Part shown: positions 1 through 8,253 of the stretch, piece after piece | Layout: every line of letters begins with the position of its first letter | How positions within the stretch are numbered: position 1 is the stretch's first letter | Assembly (NCBI GenBank): GCA_964423925.1 | Contig: CAYRGQ010000011.1 | Location: forward strand, 7,049 to 71,048 | DNA: 64,000 nucleotides | Origin: CAYRGQ01 sp964423925 | GTDB taxonomy: Bacteria > Bacteroidota > Bacteroidia > Sphingobacteriales > Sphingobacteriaceae | Direction: 5' to 3' | Position numbers and translations under genes: made by a program | Notes under the pieces: generated by a model | What the model saw: only the letters and a program-made list of their open reading frames with translations | What the model was told of the DNA's origin: nothing | The model's database searches: none

Positions 1-9
1 AGCCAACAT
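1..9 (-). CDS. hisF: HisF, first three codons only (partial)
   Basis: Just downstream of hisA the minus strand reads ATG TTG GCT (M-L-A) and leaves the window. HisF proteins commonly begin M-L-A-K-R, and hisF commonly follows hisA, so this is probably the start of the cyclase subunit of imidazole glycerol phosphate synthase, the partner of HisH encoded nearby. Only three codons are visible, so the call rests on context. Confidence 0.45.
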
Positions 10-11
10 GC

Positions 12-761
12 TTAGAAGCTTATTAGCGATTTAAGGTTCCAATCTTTGATTTCGTCAATAGAGATGCGGTTTTCGTAGATGGCCTTGCCTACTACGCATG
101 ACTCGACGTTGATTGCATGCAGCGCTTCGATATCCTCCATCGAGCTAATTCCACCGGATGCGATCAGCTTGATAATCGGCGAATGAACGAGCAATTTCTT
201 ATAAAGCTCCACGCCCGCACCACCCAATTTACCATCTTTATTGATGTCGGTGCAGAGGAAACGGAAAAAACCGAGGGACAGGCAGCGATCGATATAATCC
301 ATCAATTTTAACGGGGAGCTTTCGATCCATCCCGAATACTTGATCACTTCGTCAAGCACATCGATAGCAATAACGATATGATCTGACAGCTTTGTTTTGC
401 CTACGTTGAGCGTGCTTAGCTCGTCAAGGAAGGCGGGGTTGGTGATCGCTTGCGTACCTACGATGACCCGGTGCACGCCAGCGTCTATCAGCTCGCGGAT
501 TTTGTCTATGCTACGCACCCCTCCCCCATATTGTACCTTCATATCCGTCTTTTTCAAGATATCGAAAAGATACTGTTGGTTTGAGAAGTCGCCCTTAGCG
601 CCATTCAGGTCAATGATATGCACAAGTTCGGTACCTTTGGACTGGTACTGTTCGATCATCCCTTCCAAGGTAACATCATAAGTGGTAACGTCACCATAGT
701 TGCCTTCGCGCAGGCGCACCACCTTTTGGTCTAGGACATCGATCGCTGGAATGATATACAT
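12..761 (-). CDS. hisA: ProFAR isomerase HisA
   Basis: This 249-residue TIM-barrel enzyme catalyses the fourth step of histidine biosynthesis, the Amadori isomerisation of ProFAR to PRFAR in the cytoplasm. Visible family features are the N-terminal AIDV with catalytic Asp8, the second barrel Asp in IAIDV (Asp134), and the phosphate-binding glycine loops GGGVRS (about 79-84) and ASGGISS (near 200). The length is normal for HisA, and the ATG start gives the expected first beta strand. It lies 86 bp after hisH and immediately before what looks like hisF. Assignment is secure. Confidence 0.96.
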   Translation of the reverse strand: MYIIPAIDVLDQKVVRLREGNYGDVTTYDVTLEGMIEQYQSKGTELVHIIDLNGAKGDFSNQQYLFDILKKTDMKVQYGGGVRSIDKIRELIDAGVHRVIVGTQAITNPAFLDELSTLNVGKTKLSDHIVIAIDVLDEVIKYSGWIESSPLKLMDYIDRCLSLGFFRFLCTDINKDGKLGGAGVELYKKLLVHSPIIKLIASGGISSMEDIEALHAINVESCVVGKAIYENRISIDEIKDWNLKSLISF

Positions 762-790
762 AATATTTTGTTGAGTTTATGTCGGATGCC

Positions 791-811
791 GTGGGCGGCG
801 TTAGCGCCCAC
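791..811 (-). other. Intercistronic hairpin between hisH and hisA
   Basis: GTGGGCG (791-797) and CGCCCAC (805-811) form a perfect 7-bp stem with a 7-nt loop. A weaker stem AAGCGG/CCGCTT (828-833 and 842-847) lies just after the hisH stop. Neither is followed by a U-tract on the minus strand, so they look more like RNA processing or stability structures than a full terminator. Function is not known. Confidence 0.4.
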
Positions 812-847
812 CGGTCGCATCACCGTGAAGCGGAAATTTTCCCGCTT

Positions 848-1438
848 TTACACCACGGAAAAATTCAATAATAGTTGTTCGCCCGCCTTGCCTGACTTTT
901 CGGGGTGAAATTGCACCCCGTAGAAATTGCCTTGTTGGAGTGCGGCCGAAAATGCCACACCGTAGTGTGCTAAGGCTGCGGTAAAAGTAGCATTATATTC
1001 GATAAAATACGAGTGAACAAAGTAAAAATAGCTTCCTTTTGGGATATCCTGAAAGAGGGGACAGCCTGCCGCAGGCGTTACTTGATTCCACCCCATATGC
1101 GGCACTTTTCCCGTTATTCGCTGTTGGAAATGCAATGTATGGATCGGAACAATACCCAGCATATCGCTATCTCCTTCTTCGGAGTGTGCAGTCAGCAATT
1201 GCATGCCCACACAGATACCAAGGACGGGTTTTTCGAGCGTATGGATGGATGATGCCAACCCAGTAGCCTTCAACTTTTCCATTGCCGCCCCGGCATGCCC
1301 CACGCCAGGAATAATAAAGCGGTCGTATTTACCAAAGTCATCAACGTTGTTGACCATCCCGAACGAAATGCCGAGGCGCCCTAGGGCGGCGGTCAGCGAG
1401 AAGATATTACCCGCTTCGTAATTAATAATTCCGATCAT
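848..1438 (-). CDS. hisH: Imidazole glycerol phosphate synthase glutaminase subunit HisH
   Basis: HisH hydrolyses glutamine and channels ammonia to HisF, which makes imidazole glycerol phosphate and AICAR. The 196-residue protein is a class-I amidotransferase: the nucleophile elbow GICVGMQ contains Cys76, and QFHPEKS supplies His178 and Glu180 of the triad. The oxyanion region GVGHAG (about 45-50) is also present. It starts 17 bp after hisB in the same operon. The AICAR by-product returns to purine synthesis, whose gene purC lies upstream in the same unit. Confidence 0.96.
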   Translation of the reverse strand: MIGIINYEAGNIFSLTAALGRLGISFGMVNNVDDFGKYDRFIIPGVGHAGAAMEKLKATGLASSIHTLEKPVLGICVGMQLLTAHSEEGDSDMLGIVPIHTLHFQQRITGKVPHMGWNQVTPAAGCPLFQDIPKGSYFYFVHSYFIEYNATFTAALAHYGVAFSAALQQGNFYGVQFHPEKSGKAGEQLLLNFSVV

Positions 1439-1455
1439 CCGTCGATTTGCTCGCG

Positions 1456-2598
1456 CTATAATACGCCTTTGGTACTAGGCAAGACCATGCGGTCCACATC
1501 GCGGCGCACCGCCTTCTTGATGGACCTGGCAAATGCCTTGAATATGGATTCTATTTTGTGGTGTTCGTTGTCGCCTTCGGCTTTGATATTCAAGTTGCAC
1601 CTCGCACCGTCCGAAAAGGACTTAAAGAAGTGAAAGAACATCTCCGTGGGCATATCACCGATTTTTTCGCGCTTAAATTCTGCATCCCATACGATCCAAT
1701 TGCGCCCACCGAAATCTAAGGCTACCTGTGCGAGGCAATCATCCATCGGCAACGTAAACGCATAACGTTCTATACCTCGCTTATTGCCCAATACCTGCAG
1801 GAACAGTTCGCCTAGGGCGATGCCGGTGTCTTCGATGGTATGGTGCTCGTCGATATGCAAATCTCCCTTGACCCGAATGTCCAGATCGATGCTACCGTGC
1901 CGAGCTATTTGATCTAGCATATGATCGAAAAAAGGAAGGCCCGTATCGATGTTCGCCTGTCCGGTCCCGTCCAGGTTCACCCGAATAGCGATGTCCGTTT
2001 CGTTGGTCTTGCGGTGGTGATAGCCCGTCCGGTCGGCAAGTTTTAGGAACTCGTAAATACGTTTCCAGTCACCTGTTTCCAAGGCGACTACCCCCTCGTC
2101 TACCACGTGGGCCTCGGCCGCGCCGAGCGCATCGTTGTTGCGAAGCCATATGGCTTTGGCTCCCAAATTCTGGGCGAGCCTCGCGTCGTTTATGCGGTCG
2201 CCAATAACAAAGGAGTTCTGCAAGTCGTACTTCGCTGTGTCAAAATATTGCTCCAGCAGGCCGACGCCGGGCTTGCGAGTGGGCGCATTATCAGCCGGAA
2301 ACGTACGATCGATGTGTTCGGCAGCAAATACGGCGCCCTCGGCAGCGAAAGTCTCCATCACGAAGCGGTGGACCGGCCAGAAATTTGCTTCCGGATGCGA
2401 GTCCGTGCCCAGCCCGTCTTGGTTAGTGACCAACACCAGCTCAAAATCGAGCTCGCGTGCGATGCGAGGCAGGTACTGCAACGCACCTGGATAAAACTTC
2501 AGTTTGCTAAAGGAATCAATTTGCTCGTCTTCGGGTTCAATAATCAAGGTTCCGTCCCGATCGATGAACAACACTTTTTTTATGATATTATCTGGCAT
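1456..2598 (-). CDS. hisB: Bifunctional histidinol-phosphatase / imidazoleglycerol-phosphate dehydratase HisB
   Basis: Residues 1 to about 165 form a HAD-type histidinol phosphatase with the nucleophile motif DRDGT (Asp13, Asp15); residues from about 190 to 380 form the dehydratase, with DHMLDQIARHG, DEHHTIED and EHHKIES metal-binding His motifs. The two domains catalyse non-consecutive steps of histidine synthesis. Compared with E. coli HisB, the Cys/His zinc loop in the phosphatase domain is missing: the segment before RKP reads IDRTFPADNAPT with no cysteine. The gene lies between hisC (107 bp upstream) and hisH (17 bp downstream). Confidence 0.96.
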   Translation of the reverse strand: MPDNIIKKVLFIDRDGTLIIEPEDEQIDSFSKLKFYPGALQYLPRIARELDFELVLVTNQDGLGTDSHPEANFWPVHRFVMETFAAEGAVFAAEHIDRTFPADNAPTRKPGVGLLEQYFDTAKYDLQNSFVIGDRINDARLAQNLGAKAIWLRNNDALGAAEAHVVDEGVVALETGDWKRIYEFLKLADRTGYHHRKTNETDIAIRVNLDGTGQANIDTGLPFFDHMLDQIARHGSIDLDIRVKGDLHIDEHHTIEDTGIALGELFLQVLGNKRGIERYAFTLPMDDCLAQVALDFGGRNWIVWDAEFKREKIGDMPTEMFFHFFKSFSDGARCNLNIKAEGDNEHHKIESIFKAFARSIKKAVRRDVDRMVLPSTKGVL

Positions 2599-2705
2599 GG
2601 TCGTTTCTCAATATTGGGGCGCGATGCCCGCACAACGCTTCGGTTAAGCGCACTGCAAAGGAACAAATCCCTTTCTAATAAAGCAAATCCGGTCATCCTG
2701 CCCAG

Positions 2706-3761
2706 TTATGCGTATTGCCGTAGGGCGTCTAGCAACTGGACATTTTCGGCCGGCGTACCAATGGTAATGCGCAGGCATCCCGCACACATCTCCACCTTGG
2801 ACCGATCGCGAAGAATGATTCCCTGGCGTACCAGCTTCTCGTATATGCCGCGCGGATCCAGCGTTTTGACCAAGATAAAGTTGGCATCCGACGGGTAGAT
2901 ATGCTCGACAAAGGGGAATTCCAACAGGGATTTAACGAGCTGCTCACGTTCGGCCACGGTCTGCCGTGTCCATTCGTTGACTTCATCGATCCGCTCCAAC
3001 GCTTTCAACGCCAAGTCTTGCGTAGCCTGGTTGATGTTATACGGCGGCTTGATCTTGTTAAAGACCTCGATAATCTCCTCACTGGCAAATGCCATCCCTA
3101 AACGGAGGCCTGCCAAACCCCAGGCTTTCGAAAGGGTCTGTAGCACCACCAAGTTACTGTATTCCGTCAGCTCTTGGATGAACGTGCGTTGCCGCGCATA
3201 ATTGATGTAGGCCTCGTCCACTACAACGATACCGTTGAAATTGGCCAAGATTGTTTCCATATTTTCCCGGTCTAGCGAGTTTCCGGTCGGGTTATTAGGC
3301 GAGCACAGGAAAATAAGCCGCGTATTGGCATCGATTGCCTCGGCGATGCCTTCCAAATCTAGCTGGAAAGCCGCCGTCAGGTTTACCTTTTTCACGGCGA
3401 CATCATTAATATTGGCCGACACCTCGTACATGCCGTAGGTGGGCGGCACCAGAATCACGTTGTCAATGCCGGGCCGGCAGAACGCACGAAACAGGATATC
3501 GATAGCTTCGTCACTCCCGTTGCCCAGGAAAATATTGGGCACGGGCACGCCTTTTATCGTACTGATTTTTTCCTTTAGTACAAGTTGCCTCGGATCCGGA
3601 TAACGGTTGTAATCGGTTTCCAGCGGCGAGCCGAACGCATTCTCATTGGCGTCGAGCAACACCGTCGCTTGCCCTTTAAATTCGTCACGGGCAGACGAAT
3701 ACGGCACGAGGTTCTTGATATTGTCCCGCAGTATAGTATTAATGTCAAATGTGTGGTTCAT
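2706..3761 (-). CDS. hisC: Histidinol-phosphate aminotransferase HisC
   Basis: This PLP-dependent fold-type I aminotransferase converts imidazole acetol phosphate and glutamate to histidinol phosphate. The Schiff-base lysine is Lys212 in TLSKAWGLAG; CSPNNPTGN (about 153-161) and VDEAY are the usual cofactor-contact motifs. I place the start at the ATG at 3761 (351 residues, beginning M-N-H-T-F). An upstream GTG in the same frame would add 16 residues unlike the family and overlap rnz. With this start it lies 14 bp after rnz, so it is probably co-transcribed from the phoH promoter. Confidence 0.95.
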   Translation of the reverse strand: MNHTFDINTILRDNIKNLVPYSSARDEFKGQATVLLDANENAFGSPLETDYNRYPDPRQLVLKEKISTIKGVPVPNIFLGNGSDEAIDILFRAFCRPGIDNVILVPPTYGMYEVSANINDVAVKKVNLTAAFQLDLEGIAEAIDANTRLIFLCSPNNPTGNSLDRENMETILANFNGIVVVDEAYINYARQRTFIQELTEYSNLVVLQTLSKAWGLAGLRLGMAFASEEIIEVFNKIKPPYNINQATQDLALKALERIDEVNEWTRQTVAEREQLVKSLLEFPFVEHIYPSDANFILVKTLDPRGIYEKLVRQGIILRDRSKVEMCAGCLRITIGTPAENVQLLDALRQYA

Positions 3762-3775
3762 GGCAATAGTATGGA

Positions 3776-4705
3776 TTATCGCGCTTTCTCTGACGAAATA
3801 GGATACCACGATCCCTCCAGCGCGAGTTTGGTGTTTGAAAATACGGTCCTGCTTTCTTCCAGCAAGGGGTTTAGATCTTTATAGCGGGCGGAATAATGGC
3901 CTATCAGCAATTGTTGCACTCCGGCACGTGCCGCGATTTGACCCGCTTGCAGCGCCGTGGTGTGAAACGTTTCGGTAGCCCGATCCAGCATCTCGTGCAA
4001 AAAAGTGGCTTCGTGGTATAACGTATCCACGCCAGTGATTTCATCCACATAGCGTCCGGAATCAACAGTATCCGAACAATAGGCATAACTTCTTGGTGGC
4101 GGTGCAGGCAGCGTAAGATCTTGCCAAGGGTGAATCTTCCCCGCGTTATCCACGTAGTCCTGGCCACGCTTGATGCGCGACAAGTGAGCAGGCGGTATGC
4201 CTAGTGCGCTCACCTTGTCCTTGTTGATAGACGGCAAACGCTGTTTTTCGACGAACCTAAATCCTGTACAGGGAATGCGATGGTCGATCGGAAACGTACG
4301 GACCGCCAGTTGTGGGCCGTCATATATCACGATCGCTTCATTATCCTGCGTGGGATGAAAATGCAGGGCGTAGCGCAACACGGTTTGCGAGTGCCGAAAC
4401 TGCAAGTCGAGAATTTCCCAAAGGGCCGGAGGACCATAAAGGTGCAGGTCTTCCCGGCGCCCCACCAAATGCATCGAAGACAACAAGCCCATAAGGCCTA
4501 GGTAATGGTCGCCGTGCAGGTGACTGATAAAAATATGCTTGATGCGGTTTGCCTTGATGCCGAAACGGGTCAGCTGCATTTGGGTACCTTCGCCGCAATC
4601 AATTAGATAAAACTGCTCGTTATGGTTGATGAGCTGCGAGCTCGGATGGCGCCCATACATGGGGGTGGCCGAACTGCTGCCTAAAATGAGGACTTCAAAC
4701 TTCAT
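3776..4705 (-). CDS. rnz: Ribonuclease Z
   Basis: RNase Z is a metallo-beta-lactamase endonuclease that processes tRNA 3' ends. The 309-residue protein has the hallmark HLHGDH zinc motif (His62, His64, Asp66, His67), an N-terminal ILGSSSATP strand-loop, CSDT (near 195), and a late HYSARY metal ligand region. Length fits the short bacterial form. Its start codon overlaps the stop of the upstream STAS gene by 4 bp, implying translational coupling. Confidence 0.94.
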   Translation of the reverse strand: MKFEVLILGSSSATPMYGRHPSSQLINHNEQFYLIDCGEGTQMQLTRFGIKANRIKHIFISHLHGDHYLGLMGLLSSMHLVGRREDLHLYGPPALWEILDLQFRHSQTVLRYALHFHPTQDNEAIVIYDGPQLAVRTFPIDHRIPCTGFRFVEKQRLPSINKDKVSALGIPPAHLSRIKRGQDYVDNAGKIHPWQDLTLPAPPPRSYAYCSDTVDSGRYVDEITGVDTLYHEATFLHEMLDRATETFHTTALQAGQIAARAGVQQLLIGHYSARYKDLNPLLEESRTVFSNTKLALEGSWYPISSEKAR

Positions 4706-5085
4706 TCGACTGCATCACCCTCCCGCAGTTGTTTTTCGATTTCCGTCGAAAAAATCAGGTCTTCGGCGTTCGTCGTGTCGGCCAGCACGATAAGCACATC
4801 ATCTAGCTTGCAAAGGCCGATCAGCTTGCGGACATCGTCATTCACATTGGTGAGAATAAACAACCCTCCGGCGGCCTTGCAGAGACGGTGCGCAAGCAAT
4901 ACCGTGCGCAAGCCCGAAGAATCAGCCTCTTCTACGGACGAAAGGTCGAGCACGATGTTTCGCTGCCCTCCCGTATTGCGAAGGATGAACTCGGACTTAA
5001 TCTTCGGCGCGATATCCCCGTCCAACACGGACACATGAGGCTGGATAACCACGTATTTTTCATGTTTGTCGATGGTAAATCTCAT
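4702..5085 (-). CDS. STAS-domain anti-sigma factor antagonist-like protein
   Basis: The 127-residue protein is almost entirely one STAS domain of the SpoIIAA/RsbV type. The signature DSSGL (Ser56, Ser57) contains the serine that partner kinases phosphorylate in characterised homologues. No anti-sigma kinase or sigma factor is adjacent, so the partner is unknown. It overlaps rnz by 4 bp and starts 19 bp after purC. Whether it regulates a sigma factor or another pathway cannot be read from sequence. Confidence 0.88.
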   Translation of the reverse strand: MRFTIDKHEKYVVIQPHVSVLDGDIAPKIKSEFILRNTGGQRNIVLDLSSVEEADSSGLRTVLLAHRLCKAAGGLFILTNVNDDVRKLIGLCKLDDVLIVLADTTNAEDLIFSTEIEKQLREGDAVE

Positions 5086-5104
5086 AATTTCCTTCCTTGG
5101 GACG

Positions 5105-6058
5105 CTAGCTCCCTAACTGGGCCAACGCCTGATTTATGTTTTTCTCTACCCGCTCGAGCAGGTGGCTCTGTTCTTCTGTCCTTTCAAATGGCTCTCCGAC
5201 AATATGCTCGTACAGTTCGATGTAACGCTCCGAAATGGAGCGCACCCGATCATCGTCCATGTCCGGTACAACCTGGCCATCCTTTCCCTGAAAACCATTT
5301 TCAATCAACCATTTACGAACAAACTCTTTGGAGAGTTGTCGTTGTGGCTCGCCCGCGCCCTGCAACGCGTCATAGTCAGCCGCGTAAAAATACCGCGAGG
5401 AATCTGGCGTATGGATTTCGTCGATGAGGTAAATCGTATCGCCAAATTTTCCGAACTCGTATTTAGTATCTACTAAGATCAGCCCGCGCTCCGCAGCCAT
5501 CTCCGTCCCTCGCGCGAAAAGGGCTCGGGTGTACTGCTCAAGCTGCACGTAATCCGCTTCTGACACGATTCCTTGGCTCAAGATGGCATCGCGCGATATA
5601 TCTTCATCGTGTCCGACGGCAGCTTTGGTCGTGGGCGTGATGATGGGTTGTGGCAGCTTGTCGTTCTCCTTCAAGCCTTCCGGCAGGGGCTCGCCACACA
5701 GGACACGCCTCCCGGCTTGGTATTCACGCCAGGCATGCCCGGCCAGGTAACCGCGGATGACCATCTCCACCTTAAAGGGGGCGCACATCTTGCCGATGGT
5801 CACATTGGGATCGGGTATGACCTCCACCCAATTCGGCACGATATCTTCCGTCGCTTTCAAGAATTTGGCCGCTATTTGATTCAGTACTTGTCCTTTATAC
5901 GGAATAGCTCTAGGCAGCACCACGTCGAAAGCCGAGATACGGTCCGTAGCCACCATGGCTAGGTAAGTGTCGGCAATGGTATATACGTCACGTACTTTGC
6001 CCCGGTAAAAGGCTGTCTGTCGGGGCAGGTTAAAATTCGTTTCTTTTATTGCATTCAT
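5105..6058 (-). CDS. purC: SAICAR synthase PurC
   Basis: PurC joins CAIR and aspartate with ATP to give SAICAR in purine synthesis. The 317-residue product has the N-terminal GKVRDVY lid motif, DRISAFD (about 39-45), the GYLAGHAW/EYQ segment typical of the longer PurC subfamily, and VDTKYEFGK. The ATG at 6058 gives a normal N terminus. It lies 35 bp after phoH and 19 bp before the STAS gene. Purine and histidine synthesis share AICAR, which fits the mixed operon. Confidence 0.96.
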   Translation of the reverse strand: MNAIKETNFNLPRQTAFYRGKVRDVYTIADTYLAMVATDRISAFDVVLPRAIPYKGQVLNQIAAKFLKATEDIVPNWVEVIPDPNVTIGKMCAPFKVEMVIRGYLAGHAWREYQAGRRVLCGEPLPEGLKENDKLPQPIITPTTKAAVGHDEDISRDAILSQGIVSEADYVQLEQYTRALFARGTEMAAERGLILVDTKYEFGKFGDTIYLIDEIHTPDSSRYFYAADYDALQGAGEPQRQLSKEFVRKWLIENGFQGKDGQVVPDMDDDRVRSISERYIELYEHIVGEPFERTEEQSHLLERVEKNINQALAQLGS

Positions 6059-6093
6059 GTAGATTGTTCAATTCTCGTGTTGCATGCGCGGCA

Positions 6094-7068
6094 TCAAATA
6101 TCTCCGTATGCCTCCAATATACGCCTGACGAGTTTATGCCGAACGACATCGCCACCACTCAAGTGGATAATGTCGATACCGTCGATACCCTCCAATAGTT
6201 TGATGGCATTTTGCAAGCCCGATTGCTGTTTCTTCGGCAAGTCAATCTGGGTTATGTCACCCGTCACGATAAATTTCGCCGTCGGGCCCATTCGGGTCAA
6301 GAACATTTTCAGCTGCATATCCGTGGCATTTTGGGCTTCATCCAAAATCACAAAGCAGTTATCCAGTGTTCGGCCACGCATAAAGGCCAGGGGAGCCACT
6401 TCGATCGTTCGGTTTTCCAGGAACAGCTTTAGCCGCTCGGGCGGCACCATATCGTCCAGTGCATCGTACAGCGGCCGCAGGTACGGATCTACCTTTTCCT
6501 TCATGTCGCCCGGCAAAAAGCCCAGGCTTTCCCCTGCTTCCACTGCAGGTCGTGTCAAGATAATGCGTTTGACCTCCTTGTTGCGTAGGGCCCGCACCGC
6601 CAGCGCCACGGCAGTATACGTCTTGCCAGTACCCGCAGGGCCGATCGCAAACAGGATGTCGTTGGTATGGATACTCTCCACCATCCGGCGCTGATTGGGG
6701 GTACGAGCTTTGACGATTAGGCCACTTGGTCCAAAAACGATGGCTTCTGACCCCGCTTGGCCGCCATCTTTGCCCGTGCTGGCCGCGTCCTCGCGCGTGC
6801 TTTTTCCCGCTCGGCTGTCCGTTGCCAGAATAGCCTCAATATCGCGTAGGCTAATATTGTGGTGTTGTTCAGCGTGCGTCACAATGCGGTCAAAATAACC
6901 CTTAAATGTTTCGACGGCCTGATCATCCCCAAACACCTTCACTTCGTTGCCGCGAGCCACGATACGCAACTTTGGAAAATGTTGCTTCAGGATTTCAAAA
7001 TGCTCATTCTGCGCACCCCATAACACCGCAGGGTTAACGCTTTCCAATATGATATTGAGTTCGTTCAA
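6094..7068 (-). CDS. phoH: PhoH-family P-loop ATPase
   Basis: PhoH (YbeZ-like) is a cytoplasmic ATPase linked in other bacteria to RNA metabolism and ribosome maturation. The P-loop GPAGTGKT is at 143-150, Walker B is VILDEAQN, and TGDITQIDLP is the sensor-like motif. No ATG gives a family-like N terminus. I choose the TTG at 7066-7068, so the protein begins (L/M)NELNIILESVN and has 324 residues. A longer frame opens at another TTG at 7131, but its extra 21 residues are arginine-rich and unlike the family. First gene of the leftward unit. Confidence 0.9.
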   Translation of the reverse strand: MNELNIILESVNPAVLWGAQNEHFEILKQHFPKLRIVARGNEVKVFGDDQAVETFKGYFDRIVTHAEQHHNISLRDIEAILATDSRAGKSTREDAASTGKDGGQAGSEAIVFGPSGLIVKARTPNQRRMVESIHTNDILFAIGPAGTGKTYTAVALAVRALRNKEVKRIILTRPAVEAGESLGFLPGDMKEKVDPYLRPLYDALDDMVPPERLKLFLENRTIEVAPLAFMRGRTLDNCFVILDEAQNATDMQLKMFLTRMGPTAKFIVTGDITQIDLPKKQQSGLQNAIKLLEGIDGIDIIHLSGGDVVRHKLVRRILEAYGDI

Positions 7069-7132
7069 GTGTATCTTTCGCTTACTTAGCCTGTGTATTG
7101 CTGGCGACCTCACACGGCGCCAATGCCGCAAC

Positions 7133-7140
7133 CAAAGATA
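7133..7140 (-). promoter_or_regulatory. phoH: -7 box for the phoH-his operon
   Basis: The minus strand reads TATCTTTG, a perfect match to the Bacteroidota TAnnTTTG element, about 65 bp before the chosen TTG start of phoH. No clear TTTG at 19-21 bp further upstream. The position also argues against the upstream TTG at 7131, which would leave almost no leader. Confidence 0.5.
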
Positions 7141-7268
7141 GGGATAAACCTCAAATTCTTGCTAGCTATCGGTTTAATTATTTATGGTCCAACGCGGGAC
7201 GCCGTACCGAGCGCCTACCCCGAAACAGCGTTTGCTTGAAAGGAATTATAAAAACCAGTATATTGTTC

Positions 7269-7276
7269 TATTTTTG
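7269..7276 (+). promoter_or_regulatory. -7 box upstream of the SAM hydroxide adenosyltransferase gene
   Basis: TATTTTTG matches TAnnTTTG and lies 120 bp before the chosen ATG at 7397. No good -33 element is visible at the expected distance, so the call is tentative. Confidence 0.4.
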
Positions 7277-7396
7277 CAAGTACTCGCTCTAGGGCGGGAG
7301 TATTACGCTATGCCTCGGCCATCCGGCCAGCTGGGCTTACGTACTATACCGGTGCTGGCCCTCGGGGCTCAGCGGCTATCGAATATTCGTTTTTTT

Positions 7397-8173
7397 ATGG
7401 GAGTTGTTACGCTTACGACAGATTTGGGTTATAAGGATTTCTACCAGGCGGCACTGAAGGGCAGCTTGCTGAGCCTGTACCCGGATGTGCGCCTCATCGA
7501 CATTTCCCACGAAATTCCGCCGTTTGACATCCAGCACGCGGCGTTCGTGATTAAGAATGCGTACCCGCATTTCCCGTCAAACACCGTTCACCTCGTGGGG
7601 ATCGATTCGGTATTCCACGAAAACAACCGCTACGTGGCGCTCCGGTACAACGACCATTATTTCGTGGGGGCCGACAACGGAATTTTTTCGCTCATCATGG
7701 ATGGGGACGCGGACGAAGTAGTGGAAATCAACTTGATCCAAGACCTCAAATACCTGCACTTCCCGCTGACGGACATTTTTGCCAAAGCAGCGATCCACCT
7801 AGCAAAGGGCGGTAAGCTGACCGAAATTGGCGATCGGATAGACGGCATCGTGCAGCGCACGGTGGTGCAGCCGGTAATCGAGAATGACAGTTTGCGAGGC
7901 AGCGTAGTGTTTGTCGATTCCTTCGGCAATGTGGTAAGCAATATTAGCAAAGAGCTCTTTAACCGCGTGCAGCGAAACCGCGACTTCGTCCTGTCTTTCC
8001 GCCGTAACGAAACCATCCGACAGATGAGCTGGCATTACAATGAAGTGCCTGAAGGCGAAAAATTATGCTTATTTGGAATTAGCGACCACTTGGAAATTGC
8101 CATCAATAAAGGCAACGCCAGCCAGCTACTAGGACTGCACCAGGGCGACTTCATCCGAGTGGATTTCGAATAG
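7397..8173 (+). CDS. SAM hydroxide adenosyltransferase (DUF62 / chlorinase-fluorinase superfamily)
   Basis: Members of this family hydrolyse S-adenosylmethionine to adenosine and methionine with hydroxide as nucleophile; a few relatives use halide. The 258-residue protein begins VTLTTDLG, contains LIDISHEIPPFD and ends with SQLLGLHQGDFIRV, all typical of the two-domain trimeric fold. The frame is open from 7184, but I choose the ATG at 7397 because the conserved first strand starts there. Biological role in this genome is unknown. It is followed by yicC after 80 bp, which has its own promoter box. Confidence 0.88.
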   Translation: MGVVTLTTDLGYKDFYQAALKGSLLSLYPDVRLIDISHEIPPFDIQHAAFVIKNAYPHFPSNTVHLVGIDSVFHENNRYVALRYNDHYFVGADNGIFSLIMDGDADEVVEINLIQDLKYLHFPLTDIFAKAAIHLAKGGKLTEIGDRIDGIVQRTVVQPVIENDSLRGSVVFVDSFGNVVSNISKELFNRVQRNRDFVLSFRRNETIRQMSWHYNEVPEGEKLCLFGISDHLEIAINKGNASQLLGLHQGDFIRVDFE

Positions 8174-8242
8174 CCCGTCAGCGTCTACACAAATGATCGG
8201 CTACCTATTATGGATTGGCAACCCGGTCTATCAGAAAATCGT

Positions 8243-8250
8243 TACTTTTG
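8243..8250 (+). promoter_or_regulatory. -7 box directly before yicC
   Basis: TACTTTTG matches TAnnTTTG and ends 3 nt before the ATG at 8254. Transcription would start at or within the first codons, predicting a leaderless mRNA. Confidence 0.55.
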
Positions 8251-8253
8251 CAC

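Larger units (their letters stand above)
7069..7396. other. Divergent intergenic region phoH / SAM hydroxide adenosyltransferase
   Basis: About 330 bp without a credible gene between the diverging starts. It holds a leftward TATCTTTG box (7133-7140) and a rightward TATTTTTG box (7269-7276). I see no riboswitch, tRNA or repeat here. Confidence 0.6.
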
